Position numbers and translations under genes: made by a program. A stretch of 32,107 nt of DNA from an uncultured Blautia sp. (GTDB lineage Bacteria; Bacillota; Clostridia; Lachnospirales; Lachnospiraceae): the NCBI GenBank assembly GCA_900541345.1, contig UQJE01000021.1, positions 1-32,107 on the forward strand. Direction: 5' to 3'. Shown here one piece after another: positions 13,857-23,130 of this stretch. Position 1 is the first letter of the stretch. Every line of letters begins with the position of its first letter. A model generated the notes under the pieces. The model ran no database searches. It saw only the letters and a program-made list of their open reading frames with translations, and was not told the DNA's origin.

Positions 13857-14930
13857 ATGAAAAACAAAACAGCAGCTATTATTTTTTCTCTGACTGTCAC
13901 TGTACTGGCAAGCGCACTCTCTGTACAGGCAGAGGATAACAAACGTGAGACAATTACTCTCACAGACAATGTAGGACGTGAAGTAGAACTGGAATGCCCT
14001 GTGGATACAGCCGTCAGCGCACTCCGCTATAACAACGAACTGATCCGCGCCTGCGGAGCTATCGACCACATTATTTCCGTAGATTTAAATACAGCTCAGG
14101 ACAGAGAATACTGGGGAATGTTTGATCCGGAGGAAGTCATCGGAAAAAGCCAAAAAGAGCTTGACTACGAAAAAATTGTAGAGCTTGATCCGGAAGTTGT
14201 AATCCTGCCTGCAAATGGCGCTTATGAAGAAGCCATCGAAAATCTGGAGCCGTTCGGAATTCCTGTTTTCATCATTTCCGGTTACGATACCGCCGATTTT
14301 GAAAATCAGGTAAAAAACATCGGAACCATGTTTGGAACAGAAGAACAGGCACAGAAATTTTATGACTACTTTGACGACAAGCTTGAATATATAAACAAAC
14401 AGCTTGAAGGTGTAGAAAAAAGAAAACTTTATATCGAGGGCACATCCGACCTTACAACCATATTCCCGGGAGACCCTATGTATAACATGGTAGAATATGC
14501 CTCCGCTGACAACATTTTCTCTGTGGACTATGAAAATGTAAATAAAGGAGAGGTTGACCCGGAAGAAGTAATCGCCCGCAACCCTGATGTTATCATTAAA
14601 CTGGTAACTCCCGCACAGGCAATGTCAGGTACCGGACTTTATACACCTCCTACAAAGGATGAATTTAAAACAGCATACAATTCCATCGTAACACGCGCAG
14701 GCTGGGATGAAATTACCGCAGTTAAAAATGACGACATCTATTTTATGACCCAGTTCAGTCACGGCGGAGCCGGAAAACTGGTAGGAACATGCTACATTGC
14801 AAAAATGTTATACCCTGAACTTCTCCCTGAACTGGATCCTGCAGAGGTTTTCCGTTCCTGGATGGAAGATTTCCAGGGATTCAAAAACATTGAAGGTCAT
14901 TTCTACAGCGGAAAGGATTTACACGATTAA
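13857..14930 (+). CDS. btuF: Corrinoid/iron-complex ABC transporter substrate-binding protein (BtuF-like)
   Basis: A 357-aa periplasmic-binding protein of the TroA/FecB fold. It has an N-terminal signal peptide (about 1-25) ending SVQA before EDNK, then the fold start ITLTDNVGREVELECP, and the typical LDPEVVILP segment near residue 110. The family carries cobalamin, haem or siderophores; the upstream B12 riboswitch points to a corrinoid. Unusually for a Gram-positive binding protein there is no lipobox cysteine after the signal peptide, so membrane retention is unexplained. AAAGGAG precedes the ATG. It overlaps the permease gene by one base. Confidence 0.85.
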   Translation: MKNKTAAIIFSLTVTVLASALSVQAEDNKRETITLTDNVGREVELECPVDTAVSALRYNNELIRACGAIDHIISVDLNTAQDREYWGMFDPEEVIGKSQKELDYEKIVELDPEVVILPANGAYEEAIENLEPFGIPVFIISGYDTADFENQVKNIGTMFGTEEQAQKFYDYFDDKLEYINKQLEGVEKRKLYIEGTSDLTTIFPGDPMYNMVEYASADNIFSVDYENVNKGEVDPEEVIARNPDVIIKLVTPAQAMSGTGLYTPPTKDEFKTAYNSIVTRAGWDEITAVKNDDIYFMTQFSHGGAGKLVGTCYIAKMLYPELLPELDPAEVFRSWMEDFQGFKNIEGHFYSGKDLHD

Positions 14931-15994
14931 TGAAACAGCCTGCTTACCATGTTCTCAATGAGTATCAAAAAAGAAAACACAGGAAATATCTACTCATCGT
15001 CTCCGGCTTTATCCTGATGTTTATTCTCGCTATCTTTTTTACAACCCTGGGAACTACAGATACCACGTTCTCCGATGTTGCCGGAAGCATCTTCCGCGCT
15101 TTTACATCAGGTGGAAAAATCTCTGATAAACAGGATAAGATCATCGTACTTTTGCGCCTTCCCAGAATGGCAATGGCAATCATTGCGGGAATCGGGCTTT
15201 CTTCAGCGGGAGCTGCCATGCAGGCAGCCACCCGCAATCCAATGGTAAGCCCTTTTACTATCGGAATCTCAAATGCTGCTGCATTCGGCGCTTCTCTGTC
15301 TATTGTTTTCGGGATAGGATTTTTCAGTGGCAGCCAGCTGGGCACCGTATTCAATGCATTTCTCTGGGCACTGGGCTGTATGGGACTTGTCGCTTTAATC
15401 TCCACAAAAGTGGGTATGAGTCCTTCCACCATCGTCCTTACAGGTATTGCATTAAATTATCTTTTCAGCGCCTGTACATCAACCATTGAATTTTTCGCAA
15501 ACGAACACAAGCTTGCAGAAGTAGTGCAGTGGGCTTTTGGCTCTCTCAACGGAAGTCAGTGGCATGAAGTTCTTATTGTGACCGTCATCGTGTGCATCTG
15601 TACAGTTGGAATGTTTTATCATGCCCCGGCATTGAATATCATTGCTGCCGGAGACGATGAGGTTGCAAAATCCCTTGGCATTCACCCGGAACGTGTACGG
15701 CTTATTGTTTGTGTAGAAGCCGCTCTTGCCACAGCTGCAGTCATCAGTTTTACAGGAGTCATCGGCTTTATCGGACTTGCAGGACCTCACATTGCACGTA
15801 TTCTCATCGGAAGCGACCATAAATATATGCTTCCTTTTTCCGCTGTCATGGGCGCATTGCTGATGCTCGCTGCAGACACCATCGGAAGATTGATTCTGGC
15901 ACCTGTCATGATTCCGGTAGGTATCGTAATTTCTTTTCTCGGCGTACCTATTTTTATTAATCTGATTCTCATGCAGAGAAAGGGGAATGTATAA
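14930..15994 (+). CDS. btuC: FecCD-family ABC permease (BtuC-like)
   Basis: A 354-aa hydrophobic protein with about ten membrane helices. Hallmarks of the BtuC/FecD family are present: LRLPRMAMAIIAGIGLSSAG after the first helix, then GAAMQAATRNPMVSPFTIGI, and the ATPase-contact region GFIGLAGPHIARILIGSDHK in the C-terminal half. It forms the channel for corrinoid import. Its ATG overlaps the TAA of the binding-protein gene and its own TAA overlaps the ATPase start, so the three are translationally coupled. Confidence 0.92.
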   Translation: MKQPAYHVLNEYQKRKHRKYLLIVSGFILMFILAIFFTTLGTTDTTFSDVAGSIFRAFTSGGKISDKQDKIIVLLRLPRMAMAIIAGIGLSSAGAAMQAATRNPMVSPFTIGISNAAAFGASLSIVFGIGFFSGSQLGTVFNAFLWALGCMGLVALISTKVGMSPSTIVLTGIALNYLFSACTSTIEFFANEHKLAEVVQWAFGSLNGSQWHEVLIVTVIVCICTVGMFYHAPALNIIAAGDDEVAKSLGIHPERVRLIVCVEAALATAAVISFTGVIGFIGLAGPHIARILIGSDHKYMLPFSAVMGALLMLAADTIGRLILAPVMIPVGIVISFLGVPIFINLILMQRKGNV

Positions 15995-16758
15995 TGGCAT
16001 TGCAAATAAAAGATATTTCCTTTCGGTACGGAACGAATCTTATCCTCGACAAAATAAGCTTTGAACAGAAGACAGGGCGGATTCTTGCACTTCTCGGCCC
16101 CAACGGAACAGGAAAAACAACACTTCTGAAATCCTTAAGCGGAATCCTTCAGCCTTTTGAAGGAAGCAGTCTTCTTGATGGAGAAGATATTTTAAAAATG
16201 AGTGTTAAAAAGAAATCTCGCCTGATTGCCTATGTTCCCCAAAATACCACTACGGTATTTCCGGTAAAAGTATTTGATGCCGTAATGATGGGAAGAAAAC
16301 CCTTTCAGGGATTTCACACAACAAAGAAAGACGAGGAAATCGTTCTTGAGATTCTTGAATTATTTGAATTAACAAAACTGGCATTTAAAAACACGAATGA
16401 ATTAAGCGGCGGTGAACGCCAGCGTGTTTTTTTAGCCAGAGCATTATGCCAGCAGCCCCGTCTTCTTCTTTTGGATGAGCCTACCAGCAGCATGGATCTG
16501 AAAAATCAGCTGCGAACTATGAGCATGGTGCGAAAGCTTGCCGACAGCCAGGATTTAACCGTTATTGTTTCTATTCACGATATTAATCTTGCCGCAATGT
16601 ACTGTGACGATTTTCTTATGCTGCGCGATCAGAAAATTTTCACCTTCGGAGAAGCAGATAAAGTTCTCACATCCCCGAACATGGAAAAAGCATACGGTGT
16701 GGAAGCTGACATGAACGTATATGACGGATATAAACACATGATCCTTAAGAAAGTATAG
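15994..16758 (+). CDS. btuD: Corrinoid/iron-complex ABC transporter ATPase (BtuD-like)
   Basis: A 254-aa nucleotide-binding subunit that drives import through the preceding permease. Walker A is GPNGTGKT (35-42), the Q-loop is at VPQNTT (about 81-86), the signature LSGGE at 137-141, Walker B LLLLDEPT with Asp161, and a switch His follows in SIHDINLAA. All catalytic elements are intact. Its ATG overlaps the permease stop by one base. An intrinsic terminator follows directly, so the transcript is btuF-btuC-btuD. Confidence 0.93.
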   Translation: MALQIKDISFRYGTNLILDKISFEQKTGRILALLGPNGTGKTTLLKSLSGILQPFEGSSLLDGEDILKMSVKKKSRLIAYVPQNTTTVFPVKVFDAVMMGRKPFQGFHTTKKDEEIVLEILELFELTKLAFKNTNELSGGERQRVFLARALCQQPRLLLLDEPTSSMDLKNQLRTMSMVRKLADSQDLTVIVSIHDINLAAMYCDDFLMLRDQKIFTFGEADKVLTSPNMEKAYGVEADMNVYDGYKHMILKKV

Positions 16759-16772
16759 TTCTTTAAACACAG

Positions 16773-16817
16773 ATACCGGATATGGGGAAATTTTCCTTCT
16801 CCATATCCGGTATTTTT
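16773..16817 (+). terminator. Intrinsic terminator of the btuFCD operon
   Basis: ATACCGGATATGG (16773-16785) pairs perfectly with CCATATCCGGTAT (16801-16813), followed by TTTT. It separates the plus-strand btu operon from the convergent minus-strand aldolase gene ending at 16823. A clear T run is present only in the plus direction. Confidence 0.85.
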
Positions 16818-16822
16818 AATCC

Positions 16823-17683
16823 TTAAAGAATATTTCCATGTCCGCAGCTTGAGAACAGCGTCATCTTTTTCTCACATTCCTGTTTGATCGCATCTACTGC
16901 CGGAAGAATCAAATCGGTAAGTCCCTTGCCTTTTCCGCTGTTAAATTCTCTGGCTGCAGCTTCTGCTGCCGCAACGTTGATGTCTGTAAAAATATTTACT
17001 TTACTGATTCCATCATGAATCGCTTTTCTGAAATCATCGTCTGTAAGACCGGAGCCACCGTGAAGAACAAGCGGAACCTTCACCTCACCGGCAATGGTAC
17101 GGATTCTCTCAAAATCAAGCTTCGGAGGAAGTTTATAAGCACCATGCGCATTTCCCACGGAGATGGCAAGGGCATCTACTCCTGTTCTCTCCACATAATC
17201 CTTTGCAAGAGCCGGATCTGTGAAAAAGCTGGAAGGATCTGCATCTCCCTCTGCCGAATCCGGATTATTTCCCACATGTCCAAGCTCACCCTCTATAGTT
17301 GCACCATAAGAATGGGCAATTTCTGCCATTTCCCGGACTTTTTTCACATTTACTTCATAAGGATCTGTAGAGCAGTCGTACATAATAGAAGAAAAACCAA
17401 GCTCAAGCGCCTGCAGGCACGTTTCTTTCTGAAGACCGTGATCCAGATGAACCACAACCGGAACTTTGGCTTTTTTGGCCATAGGAATCAGATAATACGA
17501 TACCTCTTCCAGAGAACCGTAAGGAAAAAGAACCTCTGCTGTTCCTATAATGACAGGCGACTGCGTTGCTTCTGCCGCCGCAATAATCCCTTTTGCAAGC
17601 TCAACATTTACTGCATTAAATAACCCGACTGCGTACTTCTTTTCCTTTGCAGGAAGTAACACTTCATTCATATTTGCTATCAT
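16823..17683 (-). CDS. Class II ketose-bisphosphate aldolase
   Basis: A 286-aa zinc aldolase of the fructose/tagatose-bisphosphate family, which splits a ketose 1-(bis)phosphate into dihydroxyacetone phosphate and an aldehyde. Visible signature residues are the catalytic Asp81 with zinc ligand His82 in HLDHG, EGELGHVG, a zinc His in VGNAHG and another in LHGGSG. The start is the ATG at 17683, nine bases after GGAGG; the longer frame from 17821 runs into the kinase gene and is rejected. It is the last gene of the sugar operon, directly after a PfkB kinase whose stop overlaps this ribosome binding site. The exact substrate cannot be told from sequence. Confidence 0.9.
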   Translation of the reverse strand: MIANMNEVLLPAKEKKYAVGLFNAVNVELAKGIIAAAEATQSPVIIGTAEVLFPYGSLEEVSYYLIPMAKKAKVPVVVHLDHGLQKETCLQALELGFSSIMYDCSTDPYEVNVKKVREMAEIAHSYGATIEGELGHVGNNPDSAEGDADPSSFFTDPALAKDYVERTGVDALAISVGNAHGAYKLPPKLDFERIRTIAGEVKVPLVLHGGSGLTDDDFRKAIHDGISKVNIFTDINVAAAEAAAREFNSGKGKGLTDLILPAVDAIKQECEKKMTLFSSCGHGNIL

Positions 17684-17696
17684 AATACCTATCCTC

Positions 17697-18827
17697 CTAT
17701 TTTCGTTTTTCCCATCCGGAATCAATGCGCTTCTGCACTTCCTCCAGAGGAATAATCCCTCCCAGAGCATCGTATGTCTGGACACATAAAGCTCCTGTTG
17801 CTGTCGCAAGATGCAGAGCATCCTGCCAGCTTTTCCCCTTCAGAACAGCAGTCAAAAAAGCAGCTATTGTCGTATCCCCTGCTCCAATACCTGAAACCAC
17901 CTTTTCCACAAGATAGCTTTTTTCAAAATACTCTCTGTCTGCCCAGGAATCTGCAATTTCCTCCCCGATTCCTCCGCCAATCTGAAGAAGACGTTCTCTG
18001 TCTGCTGTCCGGAAATATAATCCGGGCGCTCCGCATTTTATAAGAATGACTTTTGCCCCATAAGAAAGCAGCGTGTCTGCAAGAGGCTTTACATCCTTTT
18101 CCACATCAAGAAACTTTGTTATATCTCCCCCTTTTGCACGTTTTTTCCATTCAGAATACCGCTCCCTGTCAAGCATAAGACAAAGCTCTTCCACACTCGG
18201 AACAAAGAAATCCATGTACGGCACAGCTTCTTTTAATATCTGATTCCAGTCCTGCCTGTCAGCTTCTGTATTCTCCTCAAATATTGCCATATCTACAGAT
18301 ATGGCCGTATCTGTTTCATGCAGCATTTTCAGAAAACGAATAAATTCTTTTCCTCCGTTCTCATATAGTTTTTTCATAAGAGACGGATAACCAAAGTGAA
18401 ATAAATTTGCCTTTTTTACTTTCTCAAAATCCACATCTTCCGGCATAAACACATCATTTGCTCCTGTGTGATGAAGTGCGATTCTGTCAATTCCAGGCGG
18501 TGCAAGGATGATAGAATATGATGTGCCGCAGTCTTCTCGGCTTATCATAGATTCTCCCCAGGCATCGTATTTTTCCAGAACCTCCCTGACAATCTGACCA
18601 AAAGCATCCGTCCCAGTCATGCCCATAAGCTCCACGTCTGCCCCGAGAAGCTTCATCCCGACTCCGGTATTTGATACAGCGCCCCCAACGCTTATCTTTG
18701 CCGGATCCATAGCCACAAGCTGCCCAGGCCTGAATAAATCTTCTATTTCCTTTTCTTCCTTTCCTGAAAATACCGGTATGATATCAATGCAGATATGTCC
18801 GGCTACAATTGCTTTTTTTTCGCCCAT
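17697..18827 (-). CDS. PfkB-family carbohydrate kinase
   Basis: A 376-aa ribokinase-fold sugar kinase. The N-terminal PfkB signature region (KISVGGAVSNTGVGMKLLGA, 44-63) and the C-terminal motif GIGAGDTTIAAF (313-324, catalytic base Asp318) are both intact. It is longer than typical ribokinases (about 310 aa), with insertions near 180-250. It would phosphorylate the imported sugar or its 1-phosphate ahead of the aldolase encoded next. AGGAGG precedes the ATG at 18827. The substrate is unknown; a ketohexose or deoxy-ketose is plausible given the aldolase. Confidence 0.9.
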   Translation of the reverse strand: MGEKKAIVAGHICIDIIPVFSGKEEKEIEDLFRPGQLVAMDPAKISVGGAVSNTGVGMKLLGADVELMGMTGTDAFGQIVREVLEKYDAWGESMISREDCGTSYSIILAPPGIDRIALHHTGANDVFMPEDVDFEKVKKANLFHFGYPSLMKKLYENGGKEFIRFLKMLHETDTAISVDMAIFEENTEADRQDWNQILKEAVPYMDFFVPSVEELCLMLDRERYSEWKKRAKGGDITKFLDVEKDVKPLADTLLSYGAKVILIKCGAPGLYFRTADRERLLQIGGGIGEEIADSWADREYFEKSYLVEKVVSGIGAGDTTIAAFLTAVLKGKSWQDALHLATATGALCVQTYDALGGIIPLEEVQKRIDSGWEKRK

Positions 18828-18858
18828 ACAGTTCCTCCTGTTATCCCCATTTCCTTCT

Positions 18859-20172
18859 TTATTTTTCCAGAAGATTCGTTACCATTCTCTGCGTGATCTT
18901 AAGTGCACTTTCTACATTTGTAGAAGAATCATACAGTTTTGATACCTCCCCTTCCGCCAATGCCATTGCCTCTTTATATTTTGGAAATTCTTTTACTACT
19001 CTGCCATTCATAATAACCTGATTTAAAAGATTATGATCAATGATCTTATCCGATTTCTCGGTATCTTTCTTCAGGATTTCCTCTGCTTCTTTCGAATTTG
19101 TCACTTCTTTTAAAACAGACGCCCCCTGTGAATAGCGAAATAATTCCATTTGAATCTCTCTGTCATTTGTGAGCATTTTTAAAAATTCCCACGCCATATC
19201 TTTTTGCCTGCTCTCGCTGCTGATTCCTATCAGAAGACTGTCAACTCTGGAAATATTATCTCCCATAGAGCCGGCCGGCAGTGTAATACAGTCCCATTGA
19301 AAATCACTGTATTTTTTTATTTTATAAGGATATGTTTTATACGTTCTGTATTCTGCAAAAGACAGAGGCATAAAGGCCACATTACCTGCATCAAAGGTTT
19401 CCCTTGTCACTTTTTCCCCCTGATAAAGCTCATTGATCCTCTGAATAAAACGAACGGACTCCTCCGTCCTCTCCGATGTCAGATAACATTTTTTCCCCTG
19501 AGGATCAAAAATTTTCCCATCGTTGGAATACAACGCCTCCAGCCATCCGTAATTATACGTTCCAAACTGATCCAGCCGCCCGTCCCCGTCTAAATCCTTT
19601 GTTACTTTTTTGCATATGCGATAAAGGTCATCCCAGCTCCAGTCCGCATCCGGCACCGGAATCCCCTCCTTCTCCAGAAGCGTTTTATTTACAAACATAA
19701 GCGTCGGTACTGTCTCATAAGGAAGTGCATACTGCCTGTCATCTATTTTTCCTGCCTCCAGAGATGTTTCATAATAATCTCTGATCTCAACAGACTTATC
19801 CTCCTGAATTTCCTTATCCAGATTTTCCAGAAGGCCAAGGGACACCATATGACTGAAATCCTCCGATAAAATCATAAAGACATCCGGCGCATCTCCCTTT
19901 AATATTTTTCTGGCCAGCCATTCCTCATAATCATCCTTCGGAATCCCACTGTAATAATGGATTTTTATTTCCGGATGCAGCTTTTCAAACTTTTTGATAG
20001 CCTTATCAATGATTACATATCCATCTGCATTTGCAACCTCCCAGTAACTGTCTCCAAACATCCCGAATTCCAGAACCTGTGGTCTTCTTATGTTTTGTCC
20101 GTAAATAACCAGCCCCGCAATACAAAGAAGCGCTGCAACTAAAACAGCCATGTTCTTTTTATTTAATTTCAT
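18859..20172 (-). CDS. Membrane-tethered family 1 sugar-binding protein, probable sensor partner
   Basis: A 437-aa extracellular solute-binding protein of the maltose/multiple-sugar type (family 1): KFEKLHPEIKIHYYSG near 62-77, GDAPDVFMI, and later ALPYETVPTLMFVNKTLLEKEG. The N-terminus has one hydrophobic helix (about 8-25) without a lipobox, so it is probably anchored by that helix. No matching MalF/MalG-type permeases are in the window. Its ATG overlaps the stop of the response-regulator gene (ATGA), which ties it to the two-component system and not to a transporter. A role as an extracellular sugar sensor is inferred. Confidence 0.8.
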   Translation of the reverse strand: MKLNKKNMAVLVAALLCIAGLVIYGQNIRRPQVLEFGMFGDSYWEVANADGYVIIDKAIKKFEKLHPEIKIHYYSGIPKDDYEEWLARKILKGDAPDVFMILSEDFSHMVSLGLLENLDKEIQEDKSVEIRDYYETSLEAGKIDDRQYALPYETVPTLMFVNKTLLEKEGIPVPDADWSWDDLYRICKKVTKDLDGDGRLDQFGTYNYGWLEALYSNDGKIFDPQGKKCYLTSERTEESVRFIQRINELYQGEKVTRETFDAGNVAFMPLSFAEYRTYKTYPYKIKKYSDFQWDCITLPAGSMGDNISRVDSLLIGISSESRQKDMAWEFLKMLTNDREIQMELFRYSQGASVLKEVTNSKEAEEILKKDTEKSDKIIDHNLLNQVIMNGRVVKEFPKYKEAMALAEGEVSKLYDSSTNVESALKITQRMVTNLLEK

Positions 20173-20825
20173 CTTCCCATCCTTCTCTGCACAACCCAGA
20201 TAGCAAGCTGTGTTCTGTCACGTAAATCCAGCTTATTTAAAATAGTACTCAGGTAATTTCTCACCGTTCCCTCCGACAGAGCCAGAGTTTCTGAAATTTC
20301 CTTATTGGATGCCCCGTTTCCCACTTCCTCAATGATTTTCCATTCCGTCTTTGTAAGATCCTCAACCTGAGATTCCTGAATGGAAATAGTATAATCGGAG
20401 CGGGCAAGCTCTGAAAACAGCCTCAGTACCTTTGTTGCTATATCCGGATTTATCATTGCCCTTCCGCTGTGAACCACCTCGATGGCTTTCACCAGCTCTT
20501 CCATAGATACCCCTTTTAATAAGTATCCGCTTGCTCCATATTTCAAAGCGCTGTACACAAATTCATCATCATCAAAGGTTGTCAGAATAATGATTTTAAT
20601 CTGCGGATAATTTTCTTTAATAATTTTTGTACATTGAACGCCATCCATCTTCGGCATACGAATATCCATAAGAATCACATCCGGCTTTTCCTTCCGAATG
20701 CTCTGAATAACCTCCTGTCCGTTTGCCACAGCATCTGTCACACAAATATGATCTTTGCTCTCCAGCACAATCTGCAGACTCTGACGTATTAATTCCTGGT
20801 CATCCGCTATCAATACTTTAATCAT
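20169..20825 (-). CDS. NarL/LuxR-family response regulator
   Basis: A 218-aa regulator. The receiver domain covers about 1-120 with acidic pocket ADDQ (7-10), phospho-acceptor Asp54 in ILMDIRMP, a Thr in ILTTFDD and Lys in YLLKGVS. The LuxR-type HTH covers about 150-215 (GASNKEISETLALSEGTVRN). It is phosphorylated by the kinase encoded just upstream; the genes overlap by a few bases. It presumably controls the surrounding sugar operon, perhaps at the palindrome at 26,858-26,872. Confidence 0.95.
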   Translation of the reverse strand: MIKVLIADDQELIRQSLQIVLESKDHICVTDAVANGQEVIQSIRKEKPDVILMDIRMPKMDGVQCTKIIKENYPQIKIIILTTFDDDEFVYSALKYGASGYLLKGVSMEELVKAIEVVHSGRAMINPDIATKVLRLFSELARSDYTISIQESQVEDLTKTEWKIIEEVGNGASNKEISETLALSEGTVRNYLSTILNKLDLRDRTQLAIWVVQRRMGR

Positions 20826-22146
20826 AAGTCTCCCCCCATCTTATCGGTATCATGGCATCGATCAAAAATCCATCGCTGCCGTCAAAACGAACGGTTCCAT
20901 TAAGAAGCTGAATCCGCTCGGTAATATGATGCGTTCCAAAACCTGCATGAATCTCCTCGCATCCGCATCCGTTATCCCGGATACTGAGATGAATATTTTC
21001 CTCTTCTTTCTTTATGGAAATCTGAATATAGGTAGCATGTCCGTGACGGATCGCATTTGTAATGCCCTCCTGGACTACTCTGTATATTGCATTTTCCTCA
21101 TCCTCATCAAACTTCAAAACAGGGGCACTGCACAGAAATTCCACCTGCACACCGGAAAGAGAATTTGTATCATCCACCATTTTTCTGATTGCATTTTCCA
21201 GAGAAAACCTCTGCAGCGCATCCGGTCTCAGCTCATTCACAGAACGCCTGACCTCATCCAGTCCTTCACGCGTAACTTTTGCAAGAATCTGCAGCTGTTT
21301 TTTGGAAATATCCGGATTGCTGTCTATCGTGGCAATACACGCTTCCAGACCTGCCGAGATTCCTGTAAGCGTATGTCCCAGTGTATCGTGGATTTCTCTT
21401 GCCAGCCTGTTTCGCTCCTTTGTCTCTCCCATTTTCTCTTTCATAACGGCATATTTTTCAAGCTTAATATTGGCTTCTTTTAAATTTTCATTGGCATTGG
21501 AAAGCCTGTGATATAGTTCATTCACTTCCTCTATGGTTCCCCGCTCCTCCTGAATGGTAAAAACACAATATAAAATAAATATAATAATTGTGAGAGAAAT
21601 CATAAAATTATATGCCATCAAAAGAGCCGTCTGACTTGAGGCATCATATACCTGAATATAATCTCTGACAGAAAACAGTGGTTTCCTTGCTGATAAAAGT
21701 CCGTAATCTGTAAGCGCATAACTTACAATTCCCAGAAAAATAAACGCATACTGCCCGATTCCTCTTTTCATATGTCCTATTATATTTGCAAACGCCCATA
21801 AAAGAATCCCGTTATAATTAAAATCCAGAAGTACTACGATGAACATTCCGGCTGCCATATCCAGGCATATCGTCACATACATAACCTTCATACTGTCCGG
21901 AAGAAGATATTCCCTTGTCATAAAAGACGCTGCCATTACAAGAAGAAAAAATGCTACCTTCTTCATCAAAAATTCCGGTGTGGCCGGAATATCTGCCACA
22001 TTTTTAAGAAAATTTGCCGCTTCATAGTTCGCGCAAATAATATTGGTGGATTCCACAATAAAAACACTTACTAAAAACGCGGAAACTGCTGTCACTGCAA
22101 ACATCATATACGAGATACTGCTTGTCTTTCCCTTTTGTTTCTCCAC
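20818..22146 (-). CDS. DesK/LiaS-type (HisKA_3) sensor histidine kinase
   Basis: A 442-aa kinase. About six membrane helices fill residues 10-200 with only short outside loops. A coiled-coil linker (about 205-240) follows. The dimerisation domain carries the H-box REIHDTLGHTLTG with phospho-His253. The HATPase domain has the N-box (VVQEGITNAIRHG) and a G-box (DNGCGC, GFGTHHITERI). I set the start at the GTG overlapping the stop of the preceding gene (TAGTG); another GTG lies nine bases upstream at 22155. The lack of a large extracellular domain suggests that it senses through the tethered binding proteins encoded on both sides. Confidence 0.92.
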   Translation of the reverse strand: MEKQKGKTSSISYMMFAVTAVSAFLVSVFIVESTNIICANYEAANFLKNVADIPATPEFLMKKVAFFLLVMAASFMTREYLLPDSMKVMYVTICLDMAAGMFIVVLLDFNYNGILLWAFANIIGHMKRGIGQYAFIFLGIVSYALTDYGLLSARKPLFSVRDYIQVYDASSQTALLMAYNFMISLTIIIFILYCVFTIQEERGTIEEVNELYHRLSNANENLKEANIKLEKYAVMKEKMGETKERNRLAREIHDTLGHTLTGISAGLEACIATIDSNPDISKKQLQILAKVTREGLDEVRRSVNELRPDALQRFSLENAIRKMVDDTNSLSGVQVEFLCSAPVLKFDEDEENAIYRVVQEGITNAIRHGHATYIQISIKKEEENIHLSIRDNGCGCEEIHAGFGTHHITERIQLLNGTVRFDGSDGFLIDAMIPIRWGETYD

Positions 22147-23105
22147 TATAACCACCCGTCAATATCAAATTCTTCCAAGTTGTCTTTTGTTATCATGATT
22201 ACATCAATCATGATGTCTTTTTCAATCGGTTTCCCCTGAAGGTACCTGTATGCCGCCTCAACTGCTGTTTTCCCTATCAGAACAGGCTGCTGAGAACTCG
22301 TCCCTTCCAGATACCCCTTTTTTATCATTTCTTTCGCATCCGGAGAACCGTCGATTCCGTAAATTAAAATTTCATCTGTCACATGATTAAGCTGAAGTCC
22401 TGCCAGCGCTCCAAGAGCAGTCGGATCGTTTCCTCCCAGAACCACATCAAACTTCAGACCTTTATTAATCACCCGGTCCATTTCCTCCATGGAAAACTCG
22501 AACTCTGATGTTGTTGTCAGTTCTTCTACTATCTTATACTCGTCATGACCTTCAATTGTATCTAAAAAGCCTTCCACTCTTTCATTTGTAGACTGAATAT
22601 TATAATGCTTCATAATCAGAATGTCTGCTTTTGCTTTCTTTTTCATCATATCTTTGGCGCACTGCACTCCGGCCTGATAATTATCTGACCAGATAACAGA
22701 TTCCACCATATTCTGCTCATATACCTTCGTGTCCACATTAAACACGGCAACACCGGCTTCTTTGCACATTTTAAGCCCTTCTGAGACCTCTGTCCAATCT
22801 ACCGGATTTAAAAAAATAGCTGTTACGCCTTCATCTATCATTTCCCGAATCTGTTCATTTTGTCTATCCTGATCCTGTGCTGGATCTCTTGTAATCAGAA
22901 CATCCCCATTCGCCTCTATTCCTTCGCGAATACTTTCATTAAGGGCAATAAAATAAGGGTTATTCATAGTCATATATGTAGCACCGAATTTTTTAGGCTC
23001 CTGCTCCGCCTGCTTCTTTATCTGGACTCCCGGAAACGCTACCATAGCCGCCAGTACCGCGCTTCCCGTCAAAAGTCCTGCTATCTGCCTGATTTTTTGT
23101 TTCAT
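22146..23105 (-). CDS. Second RbsB-type sugar-binding protein, membrane-tethered, probable kinase partner
   Basis: A 319-aa ribose/galactose-type periplasmic-binding protein (Peripla_BP_4). It is clearly paralogous to the transporter binding protein at 25,794-26,750: both share NPYF/NPFF, GIEANGD/AVEANGD, FLNP, VFNVDT/IVNFDT, GGNDPTALGALA and YGIDGSPD/YGVDGSPD. The N-terminal helix (about 5-25, GLLTGSAVLAAMVAFPG) has no lipobox and no good cleavage site, so it looks like an anchor. I start at the ATG at 23105; an ATG at 23141 lies inside a palindrome. Its stop overlaps the histidine kinase start. It is a good candidate for the ligand-sensing partner of the kinase. Confidence 0.85.
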   Translation of the reverse strand: MKQKIRQIAGLLTGSAVLAAMVAFPGVQIKKQAEQEPKKFGATYMTMNNPYFIALNESIREGIEANGDVLITRDPAQDQDRQNEQIREMIDEGVTAIFLNPVDWTEVSEGLKMCKEAGVAVFNVDTKVYEQNMVESVIWSDNYQAGVQCAKDMMKKKAKADILIMKHYNIQSTNERVEGFLDTIEGHDEYKIVEELTTTSEFEFSMEEMDRVINKGLKFDVVLGGNDPTALGALAGLQLNHVTDEILIYGIDGSPDAKEMIKKGYLEGTSSQQPVLIGKTAVEAAYRYLQGKPIEKDIMIDVIMITKDNLEEFDIDGWL

Positions 23106-23130
23106 GCGTTTCAAATCCTTTTTTATTAGA

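Noticed and set aside
17684..17821. Longer N-terminus for the class II aldolase
   Set aside because: The extension overlaps the end of the PfkB gene, while the ATG at 17683 has a GGAGG at the right distance and gives the family length.
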